Positions 43,874 to 52,622 of a stretch of DNA of 64,000 bases are shown here, piece after piece. Source of the stretch: Cephalotus follicularis. Taxonomy: Eukaryota > Streptophyta > Magnoliopsida > Oxalidales > Cephalotaceae. Both the position numbers and the translations under genes were made by a program. The notes beneath the pieces were generated by a model, which saw nothing but the letters and a program-made list of their open reading frames with translations, had not been told where the DNA came from and searched no databases. Numbering within the stretch: position 1 is the stretch's first letter; the number at the start of each line of letters is the position of its first letter. The DNA is taken from assembly GCA_001972305.1 (NCBI GenBank), contig BDDD01000898.1:248001-312000 (forward strand), given 5' to 3'.

Positions 43874-43969
43874 CATGTTGAAGCTTCTTGAACAAGCCAT
43901 GTTGAAACTTCTTAAACAAGCCATGTTGAAGCTTCTTAAAGAAGCCATTTCCAAGCTTCTTAAAGAAGC
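43874..43969 (+). promoter_or_regulatory. Four 24-bp repeats with a heat-shock-element pattern
   Basis: Units at 43874, 43898, 43922 and 43946, each exactly 24 bp, ending 11 bp before the TATA box. Unit 1 holds GAAGCTTCTTGAA (43880-43892), a perfect GAAnnTTCnnGAA three-block heat-shock element. Units 2-4 are degenerate versions, and units 3 and 4 contain the palindrome AGCTTCTTAAAGAAGCT. The right LTR has three units (51416, 51440, 51464). HSF binding is inferred from the pattern. Confidence 0.65.
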
Positions 43970-43980
43970 TAATTTTGAGT

Positions 43981-43988
43981 TATAAAAG
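43981..43988 (+). promoter_or_regulatory. TATA box of Copia-2 5' LTR
   Basis: TATAAAAG in a GAGT(TATAAAAG)GGAG context. The right-LTR copy is at 51499-51506. Confidence 0.75.
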
Positions 43989-44518
43989 GGAGAAGGAGGA
44001 GAAAGAAAAGGTTATTGTCATTGTTGTTGGTTGTTCTTCATTTTCTCTCTTGAGATTCCATGAAAGGCTAAGCTTGGAGTTTTAGCTTTTCTCTCAAATC
44101 CCTTCTTTGATTATATTCACCAAGCAAGGAGCTACATAGGGTGGAATTTAAACCTCCCTTTGTTAGTTCTCTATAAGTTTAGAGAAAATTAGTGGCTGCC
44201 AAAGCTTGAGGAAGGAGGAGCAATAATCTTAGAGGTTAAAGAAAATCTACCCAAGCTAGTTTGCAGCAAATAGAAGGAGTCATCATACTTGGTATGTTCA
44301 CAAAGCCTCTTTGTAGAATTGAACATCACAAGTGCATGTTTAGTGATGTAAATTTGATTATGAGTTGTTGTGGCTGTTCCTTTATGTAAATTAGAATTGG
44401 ATATGTTAATAGTGGTGTAAAGGGTCTATGCTTCCGCTGCGTTAAAAATTTTAAAATTACACCCTTGGCACCCTATGTCCGATTCCGACTCTGGGAATGA
44501 TACACCATATCCCAACAG

Positions 44519-44529
44519 TGGTATCAGAG
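44519..44529 (+). other. Copia-2 primer-binding site (tRNA-iMet type)
   Basis: TGGTATCAGAG begins one base after the LTR end. Confidence 0.9.
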
Positions 44530-44968
44530 ACTACCACATCAATCATAATTGAATTATAATGCCTAGGATGATGATTGATTAGAAGTTTAATTAGAAGGGA
44601 AGTTTTGTGGTTAAACTCATTCCTTTAGTGCCTAAGTGTAAGTTTTGATGTTTTGAATGAAATTGGATGAAATTCAAAACTCTTTGTATTACTTTCCTAT
44701 TTGAATTGGCATTGGATGTTGTTTTGAACATGTAGAGGATTTTTTTACGATAAGTTCCCATGAAAAGGAATGCTATTCGGAGTTTGTTTAAATAGTTTGA
44801 ATGAATATGTGAATTGCATAGGCCATCTTATTTTGGACATGTTTTGAACCTGCAAGGTGCAGTTATAGGATCCCATATGTTTGCATAGTGCAAGTGTTAA
44901 GGATACCTAAGTCCAAAAGTGGGAATTTATGCAGATTTTGTCATGGTGACATTTTTACAGCAGGGCAA

Positions 44969-45240
44969 ACCGTCGACGTTTTTGGTTAAAGCGCCGACGG
45001 TTAGGCCATTTTCATAGGTAGAGCGCCGATGGTTTTGTTAGAACTGTCGATGCAAGGCGCTTAACCTTTGACGCTTTGGTTAAAGCGTAGCCGCTTGTAC
45101 TAAGCACTGACGGTTTAGGAGAAACCGTCGATGCTTGGGGACAGTGATTTTGAAGCTTTGTTTAAAGTCCGGTATGTTACTCTAAGCGCTAACGGTTTGT
45201 TAAAACTGTCGACGCTTGTGTGTTAACTGCCGACGCTTTT
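44969..45240. repeat. YCGACG motif cluster in the Copia-2 leader
   Basis: About ten degenerate copies, e.g. ACCGTCGACG (44969), GCGCCGACGG (44991), GCGCCGATGG (45023), CTGTCGACGC (about 45207) and CTGCCGACGC (about 45228). Most are flanked by AA or TT. Related to the GCGTCGACGC palindrome of the solo LTR. Confidence 0.7.
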
Positions 45241-45697
45241 AGACTTATGCATAGACACTTAAGACTGAATTTACACGAATTTTAAAATTTGGAATTTTGA
45301 ACTATGTCACTTAAAGGATAAATGATAATTACTTGATTTAGTGGGAGTTAAACCCATAAACAACTTCTGATATTAAATTTTGAAATTGATTATTATAAAA
45401 GGCATTTGTGTATTATTTTAAAATAGTATTAGATATGCTTTAATTATCTTTGCCATTCCATTGATTTATTTTAGAAATAAATCCAAGGTGCATAAGATGG
45501 ATAGTCCAAATACACGTCATGCATGCAAAGCCGTAATTAATTGGAATTGGGTAATGAAACCAATGAATTAATTAAAGGCTTGGTAATTAAAATGTGTGAC
45601 CTTAAAATTCCCTCATTGAAATTAATAAGTCTGAATGTAGGGACCCATGGAGAGGTTCCACGTGGCCTTCCATAATCTTCGTTGAATGGCCTATATG

Positions 45698-46017
45698 GAT
45701 TATTGGTTTGTCATGCCCTAGCTGAGGCTGGTAATCTGTAGAAGCTATGTCAGCGTCGGTGTAGGGCACCGCAAAGGGTGGCTTTGTTTTAGCACTTGGA
45801 CACGCCTACGTGTGGGTGTTAAAACTAGTGCATTCCAATGAAGAATGTGGGTGTTTGATTTATCTTGATTCTAATGGTTTGTTATGCCCTAGCTAAGGCC
45901 ATATTGAATCGAAAGGCCGAATTTGATGATTGGATCTTGCATTGGATGCAAATTGGCAAGACAGCCTACCCATTGGATATATTATGGTTTGTCATGCCCT
46001 AGCTGAGGCCATAATAT
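45698..46017 (+). ncRNA. Copia-2 leader hairpin series (three)
   Basis: Stems at 45698-45706/45728-45736 (GATTATTGG with CTGGTAATC, three G.U pairs), 45867-45877/45899-45910 (outer GATTC/GAATC and inner ATGG/CCAT) and 45979-45987/46009-46017 (ATATTATGG with CCATAATAT, perfect). All three enclose a 21-nt loop with the core ATGCCCTAGCTRAGG, of which only two positions vary. Stems differ, loops are kept. Related hairpins occur in Copia-1. Confidence 0.65.
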
Positions 46018-46205
46018 GATTGCAATGGATTCCAATCCCCACTATGAAGTAGGACTTCTCGAGTTCCGTATGGGGGTATGGAATACGATTAGAATAGTGG
46101 GAGGTATCATATACACTAAAGACCAAGTGTTATGATGGTCATATATTAAAAAATTTAGAATATATGTTGACTCATTGTTTTTATTTCCTTATCTAGGTTG
46201 CTAGA

Positions 46206-46928
46206 ATGGCTTTTCAATTTGCAATGTCTTGTATTCTAGAGACCAACAAACTACAAGGCCCTAGTTTTATTGATTGGCAACGTAATCTCAAGTTAGTCCT
46301 TACTGCCAATAAAATGGCGTATGTGATGACTGGGAAGCCTCCTGCACTGGGTGCAGATCCTACGCCAGAGGAGTCTGAACGTCTGGCCAAGTGGCTAGAG
46401 GATGACGAGCAGGCTAGGTGTTTAGCCATTCTGGGAATGACGCCTGAGCTACAACGTCAAACTGAGAAGAAAGATACCTTATCCGAAGTACTAGTCCATC
46501 TGACGGACATGTATGATGCTGAGTCAAGGACTCAAAGGTATAATCTCTCACGTGGGCTCTTCAAGGCGCAGATGCCAGAGGGAGCTTCGGTCCATGATCA
46601 TGGACTGAAGATGATAGACATGATTGAACAGCTTACTCAATTAGGGTTTGTCATGGAAGATGAATTATATGTGGATTTGATTCTGACGTCCCTTCCCAAG
46701 TCATTCTCACAGTTCGTGATGAATTTTCACATGAACAAGATAGATGTAACTCTGAGTGAGTTGATTTCTATGTTGAAAACGGCTAAGGCTGACATTGACT
46801 CTGGGAAGTCAAAGTCCCCCACCCTGCTTCTTCCTTCTTCATCTAGGGCTGCCCATGGAAAGGGCAGTGCCTCGTCTTCCTCAAAAAGGGAAGGGTGTAC
46901 TCGGGCCTGTTAACACAAAAGGCAAATA

Positions 46929-46959
<31 letters not shown>

Positions 46960-46980
46960 AAGAAGAAGAAGAGCAAGCTT
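46206..46980 (+). pseudogene. Copia-2 gag (fossil)
   Basis: The ATG at 46206 follows the leader. The capsid region has copia-gag wording: CILETNKLQGPSFIDWQRNL near the N-terminus, CLAILGMTPELQRQ, LSRGLFKAQMPEGASVHDH and DLILTSLPKSFSQFVMNFHM (about 46210-46740), of the UBN2-type gag fold. A Ser/Lys-rich tail follows, then an (AAG)n run at 46931-46972 that would read as a lysine tract. The zinc knuckle CFQCGKTRH lies at about 47038-47066. Length to the knuckle is normal for copia. Confidence 0.85.
46931..46972 (+). repeat. (AAG)n microsatellite within Copia-2 gag
   Basis: Fourteen or so AAG/GAA units, between the gag core and the zinc knuckle. Confidence 0.9.
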
Positions 46981-47159
46981 GGAGCTCTTGGGGATGTTGC
47001 CAAGAATAAAATGAAACAGCTGGCGGCTGAGGGTGTCTGCTTTCAGTGTGGTAAGACTAGACACTAGAAGAAGGATTGTCGGATGATTGGTGCTATAGTC
47101 TTGACTGATAGGCAGCATGGTATAGGCCCATCAGGTATGTTCATGATTGAACTTTGTCT

Positions 47160-48420
47160 GTCTTTGAATAATAGTTCTTCATGGGTATTGGATACTAGAT
47201 GTGGAACTAACCTATGCAATTCATTGCAGGGGTTAAGAAATGTTAGACAGCTTGGAGCTGGAGACTTGGATCTAAGGCTTGGGGATGGATCTAGGATCAT
47301 CGCTGAAGCTGTAGGGATCTTTCACATTACTTTATGTAATGGTTTTGTGTTAACTCTTGATCCATGTTATTTTGTACCAAACGTTGTAAGAAATATAATA
47401 AGTGTTTCATACTTATGTAATTTGGGCTTGGAGCTCAGATTCCAAGACATTCAGTGTTTAGTATTTTCTGATAATGTTTGTGTTGGTAATGGTTTTATTG
47501 ACAATGGATTATTTGTTTTAAATACTAAACAATCAAATATCCTATCCATTGAGCAAAGTAATAAGAAAATACCTAGAGAAACTGAAATTAATAAAACCTA
47601 TACTTGGCATTGTAGACTTGGACATCTTAGTGATGCTAGGCTTACACAGTTGGTTAAGGATGATCTTTTAGATATCCAAGACTTGGAGTCCTATCCAACA
47701 TGTGAATCCTGCTTATTGGGAAAGATGACCAAATCTCCCTTTTTCGGTGAAGGAGAAAGGGCAATGGACTTACTGGGGTTAGTCCATACTGATGTATGTG
47801 GTCCTATATCGGTCAGTGCGCGAGGAGGTTATATCTACTTCATAACTTTTACCGGTGATTTATCAAGGTTTGGTTATGTGTATCTGATGAGACACAAGTC
47901 AGAATCATTCGAAAAATTTAAGGAGTTTAGACTTGAAATAGAAAAGCAGAAAGGTAAACCAATTAAAATACTTTGGTCGGACCAAGGTGGGGAGTACCTA
48001 TCAGCTGAATTCCAAGGTTATCTTAGAGATAATGGAATTGTTTCTCAATGGACGCCTCCAAGTACACCACAGCACAATGGTGTATCCGAAAGGAGAAACA
48101 GGACTTTGTTGGACATGGTTCGGTCCATGATGTCTTTCACTGACCTTCCCACCTATCTCTGGGATATGCCCTAGATACCGCAGCTTATATTTTGAATCAG
48201 ATTCCTTCAAAATCCGTGTCTTCTACTCCATATGAGGTATGGTCAGGGAGCCTGAACCATTTAAAGGTTTGGGGCTATCCAGCTTATGTCAAGAAGCTTG
48301 ACGAAGATAAGCTGGAGGCGCGGTCGAACCGCTGCAGGTTTGTGGGGTATCCTAAAGAAACAAAAGGATACTACTTCTACTATCCCAGTGAACATAAAAT
48401 CTTTGTATCATGAAATGCTA
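47160..48420 (+). pseudogene. Copia-2 protease and integrase (fossil)
   Basis: The protease neighbourhood has SSWVLDTRCGTNLCNSLQGL and FVPNVVRNIISVSYLCNLGL (about 47180-47430). The GAG-pre-integrase word WHCRLGHLSDARL and the CESCLLGKMTK knuckle follow (about 47604-47730). The integrase core has LVHTDVCGPISVSARGG (first Asp), KILWSDQGGEYLSAEF (second Asp) and TPQHNGVSERRNRTLLDMVR (Glu) at about 47780-48120. The C-terminal VWGYPAYVKKLDEDKLEARS block (about 48270-48330) ends it. Order and wording are standard copia; some breaks are present. Confidence 0.87.
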
Positions 48421-48679
48421 TGTTTCTTGAGAAGGAATACCTTCTTAAAGGAAACAGTGGGAGTAAAGTGGAACTCAGGGAGTTGCCACCGGTAGACACC
48501 TCACAGGATATGGAGGAGTTGGGGGTTGGACCTTCAATAGACACAGTTGAGATTGGATCTCAAACAGGCAATGCTCCTTTGAGGAGATCAGGCCGGATTC
48601 CATTAGCACCTGAGATATATGGTTTTCTCGTGGAAGGTACTGATGAAATCAACGTCGTTGAAAACGACGAGCCTACCAG

Positions 48680-50133
48680 CTATTGAGAGGCAATGCAGGG
48701 CACTGAATCTAAAGCATGGCTAGAAGCCATGAAATCTGAGATGGATTCCATGTACTTCAATCAAATTTGAAATTTGGTTGAAGCACCTGAAGGCATAGTA
48801 CCTATTGGCTGCAAATGGATCTTCAAGAAGAAGATGAATGCAGATTGAAAAATCGAGACTTACAAAGCTCGATTAGTGGCGAAAGGGTATAGACAGTGAC
48901 ATGGAGTCGACTATACTGAGACTTTCTCTCCTGTCGCCATGCTTAAATCCATTCGGATATTGGAGCATCAGCACATGGTGTGCAAGCTCGAAAGGTCCAT
49001 TTATGGACTTAAGCAAGCATCGCGTAGCTGGAATCTACGTTTTGATGAGGCAATAAAATCTTTTGATTTCGTCAAAAATGTAGATGAGCCTTGTGTTTAT
49101 CGAAAACAAGATGGGCCTAATATCACTTTCTTAGTACTATATGTGGATGACATCCTACTCATTGGGAATGATGTAGGAATGTTGCAATCTTCAAAATTAT
49201 GGTTATCTAAGAACTTTTACATGAAAGATTTGGGAGAAGCCACCTATATACTGGGTATAAGGATCTACAGGGATAGATCCAATAGGTTGCTTGGGCTTTT
49301 TCAAAGCCAGTACATCAGCAAAGTGCTGAAACGGTTTAGCATGGAGAATTCCAAAAGAGGCCTATTACCAATAGGTGAAGGAATTCTGCTTTCTCGAAAG
49401 ATGTCTCCACAGACACCTGATGAGAGAGTTCGCATGAGTCGGATACCTTATGCTTCGGCAGTAGGGATGCGATGTTATGTACTAGGCCTGATGTCGCGCA
49501 TGCCCTTAGTATGGCAAGCCGATTTCAGTCTGATCCCGGTGAGAAACACTGGGAAGTTGTCAAGGGAATTCTAAAGTACCTTAGAAGGACTCAGGATGTC
49601 TTCTTGATATATGGAAAAGAAAGTGAGTTGAAATTGGAGGGCTTTACAAACTCCTGTTTTGATAGTGAGATCACAAGTCAGTCTCTGGTTATGTGTTCCT
49701 GCTGAACGGAGGAGCTGTGAGCTGGCGCAATTCTAAGCAAGAGACAATTGCAGATTCTACAAAAGAAGCTAAATACATAGCAGCCTCAGATGCTGCAAAG
49801 GAGGGTGTATGGATGCGTAAGTTCATTACTGAACTTGAAGTAGTTCCTAACATCAGTAGTCCAGTTGTAGTATACTATGACAATGATAGGGATGTAGCAC
49901 AAGCCAAGGAACCACGGTCTCACCAACGATCCAAACACTTCGAGTGGCGCTATCACCTGATCCAAGAGATCATTGGTAGGGGAGACATTCAACTTGAGAG
50001 AGTTTCCTCAGAGGAAAACACAGCAGATCCACTGACCAAGGCAATGAGTACAAAAGCATTAGAGCGTCATCGTAGGACGATGGGTTTAGGCTATTGTAGT
50101 GCATGGCTTGAGGGCCAAGTGGGAGATTGTTAG
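48680..50133 (+). pseudogene. Copia-2 reverse transcriptase and RNase H (fossil)
   Basis: Early reverse transcriptase wording (GCKWIFKKKMNA, then YKARLVAKGY) is at about 48810-48890, and YGLKQASRSWNLRFDEAI at about 49002-49055. The catalytic YVDDILLIGND is at about 49140-49172, and MSRIPYASAVG and FQSDPGEKHW at about 49434-49545. RNase H carries [40 protein letters not shown] and [16 protein letters not shown], ending [12 protein letters not shown]. Some breaks are present, but domain content to the end of pol looks whole. Confidence 0.88.
50112..50126 (+). other. Copia-2 polypurine tract
   Basis: GGGCCAAGTGGGAGA just before the LTR TG. Copia-1 has a near-identical tract, GGGCCAAGTGGAAGA, on its strand at 20338-20352. 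Confidence 0.85.
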
Positions 50134-51806
50134 ATAGGATGAATCGACAAGCCATTGGATGTGTTTTTTGTATCAGACCTATTCTTGTGTATGAACAGTC
50201 TTTTTCTATATATATATGACATGTGCTATTTTGAATACATTAATATTGGCAAAATCACTTGTGTTTAATCTCATAATTGAAGGAAATTAAAATTAATCTA
50301 CTTACACTTGTGATGCCCGGACATAAGGTTGGATGCCAAGCATGGAGGCAATGGGATTGGTTACCTTACTCCTTATGCCAGATAAGTTCCAAGTCATAGG
50401 TTCACTTTGTGGGCATTCGTGAATCAGATAAATTTGCGTGCATGTTTCCTGCTTCCAGAATGGGAGGATGGATAATCTCATTACCATCTGAGTTGGACAC
50501 TAGGGAAAATTCAGGGTGCACATTGGAGCGTGTACACTGAACAGGACCCGCGTAGAAACACTATTAGGATAGTCGCTATTCAAGTGTCAATAGTGATTTC
50601 CACTTGTTGCGGTTGTGTATAAGTGTTGGACACTTAGCGAGTTCAGGGAACTCGTCTGATCCTTTGACCTGAGTGACTGCTCTATGTTGTATGGAGACTA
50701 TCATACTTTGATCTCCGTCTTACCCAGTTCTTTCGAGGAGTTGGCAAATGGATGGTCTTTGGGCATGATCGAATCTATACGAATAAAAGCGAGTGCGAAA
50801 CATGGGATTGTAACTCCTGAGCGAAGGTGATAGGCTCTAAACTAGTCTGATTGTACCTTAGACTTATGAAATCCTTGGCCAAGGTTAAGGTGGACTGGAA
50901 ATTGGATTTTCGGAGAGTCTACCAAAGGTCCTAGTAATGATCAGATATTTTAGTAACTGAGGTAAAATTAGAGTTGACACAATTCCTTACTCTAGACCTT
51001 AGTCGGGGCCAAGTATGACGAAGGATTATAGTACGCGCGAACCGACGACTATTGGGGTCCCTACCCGATGATGATATCTTTATAAATATGTTAGACATAT
51101 TTAAGTCTTGGTGAAACTTATAAAAATCATATATCAGTTTGGTGGATTTTATGAGGTGTGCTACCATTGGATGATAACACATGTAATTACCTTATTTGAT
51201 CTTATCAAATTAATAAATGAAGGGAAATGAAAAATCACTAAAAATATGTTGGACACATTTAAGTGATTATTGTTTACTTCTTGCAGAAGTTAACACATGG
51301 TTTTAAGTGCTTTCATGATATAGGTCATGTGGCATGTCATTAACTAAGTTAGACTTAAGTTATAATATCAAATTAAGCCAATAAAACCCAAGAGAAGAGA
51401 GAAAAACGGGATTGGCATGTTGAAGCTTCTTGAACAAGCCATGTTGAAGCTTCTTAAAGAAGCCATTTCCAAGCTTCTTAAAGAAGCTAATTTTGAGTTA
51501 TAAAAGGGTGAAGGAGGAGAAAGAAAAGGTTCTTGTCATTGTTGTTGGTTGTTCTTCATTTTCTCTCTTGAGATTCCGGCGAAGCTTGGAGTTTTAGCTT
51601 TTCTCTCAAATCCCTTCTTTGATTATATTCACCAAGCAAGGAGCTACCTAGGGTGGAATTTAAACCTCCCTTTGTTAGTTCTCTATAAGTTTAGAGAAAG
51701 TTAGTGGCTGCCAAAGCTTGAGGAAGGAGGAGCAATCATCTTGGAGGTGAAAGGAAATCTACCCAAGCTAGTTTGCAGCAAAGAGAAGGAGTCATCATAC
51801 TTGGTA
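50128..51806 (+). repeat. Copia-2 3' LTR
   Basis: Starts TGTTAGATAGGATGAATC and aligns with 42586-44294 of the 5' LTR; it is the shorter of the two. It has three 24-bp heat-shock-like units (51416-51487) and a TATA box at 51499-51506. Confidence 0.88.
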
Positions 51807-52485
51807 CTACCAGGGCTGGAGCAAAATGGGACAAGTCCATAAAACGATACTCATACTGAGATACAGTCCCACTACCTTGTCATAGATACAAAAACTCTTT
51901 CCTCTTCTCTTTAACGAACGTGGGTGGGAAGAAGTACTGTCTAAACTCCTTCTTGAACTTCTCCCACGTGATCTCTGCTAGGCTATCATGCCGAGCTACA
52001 AGAGCATCCCACCATCTTCGTGCACCTCTTGAAAGGAAGAAAGGCACATTCCTTTCCCTCGTGTCCTCTGCTATCTCCAACTGAATGAAGATCTCTTCTA
52101 GGTGGTTCAACCACGCATCTGCATCCATGGGGTCTCCTGTTCCCTCGAAGGATGTTGCTCCCAACCGTTGCATGCGTTCCACTGGAAGAGGTTGAGGTCT
52201 GGCCAAACCCATAGTTTTAGCCCACATCGTCATCGCCTGCATCATCTCTGTAGGTCCACTGGTAGGTGCTGGAGGAGGCGTACGCACAACTGACTACGCT
52301 GCCGGGACTTGCTCCTCCGGCACCTGCTGTGCTACCTGCTCTTCAACTTCCACATGCTCTTGTTCCTCTGGTGCTTTCGTAGGAACCTCTTGCTCCACTG
52401 TCTGGCGAGGAAGCACTCTTCCTCTACCTCTACCGTGACCTCTGCCGCGAACTGCACAACCTCCGCTACGTGTCTTTGGTGGCAT
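51807..52485 (-). pseudogene. Gypsy-3 gag (fossil)
   Basis: Minus strand. The start is likely the ATG at 52485 (MPPKTRSGGCAVRGRGHGRG), a Gly/Arg-rich basic head with a following Glu/Val/Gln-rich stretch. The retrotransposon-gag fold follows: RMQRLGATSFEGTGDPMDAD, AWLNHLEEIFIQLEIAEDTR, FFLSRGARRWWDALVARHDS and ITWEKFKKEFRQYFFPPTFV (about 51890-52190). This is the Ty3/gypsy gag pattern (PF03732-like). The primer site beside the LTR, GCATGGTATTAGAGACAGG on the minus strand (52604-52622), resembles the iMet type. Confidence 0.8.
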
Positions 52486-52622
52486 CGTCTTCTATAACAA
52501 CACACTAACGTATCACGAAAACGTCGCAACCTATATGCAATGCATGAATGCAACCCAACAAGATACCACACTAACTAACAAAGAAAGCACAAGGAAACTC
52601 AAACCTGTCTCTAATACCATGC

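Larger units (their letters stand above)
42586..44517 (+). repeat. Copia-2 5' LTR
   Basis: 1932 bp, TGTTAGATAGG to ATCCCAACA. It pairs with 50128-51806. TATA box at 43981-43988 with four 24-bp repeats just upstream. Confidence 0.9.
44530..46205 (+). other. Copia-2 leader (about 1.7 kb) before gag
   Basis: Non-coding. It holds a cluster of YCGACG palindrome-like motifs (44969-45240) and three loop-conserved hairpins (45698-46017). Near its 3' end the words TTCTCGAGTTCC, GAATACGATTAGAATAGTGGGAGG and AAAGACCAAG are shared with the leader of Copia-1 (reverse strand about 24000-24110). A pyrimidine-rich stretch ending CTAGGTTGCTAG just before the ATG has a counterpart in Copia-1 (ATAGGTTGGTAG) and could be a 3' splice site. 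Confidence 0.7.
42586..51806 (+). mobile_element. Copia-2: Ty1/copia element inside the Gypsy-3 LTR
   Basis: 5' LTR 42586-44517, primer-binding site 44519-44529, a long structured leader, gag (46206 on), protease, integrase, reverse transcriptase and RNase H in copia order, polypurine tract 50112-50126, then a right LTR (50128-51806) that is shorter than the left. The gene order protease-integrase-RT-RNase H defines Ty1/copia. The lineage within copia is not assigned. The coding region carries several breaks, but its reading is far better preserved than that of Copia-1, so it is the younger of the two. It is the innermost large element of the nest. Confidence 0.88.
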
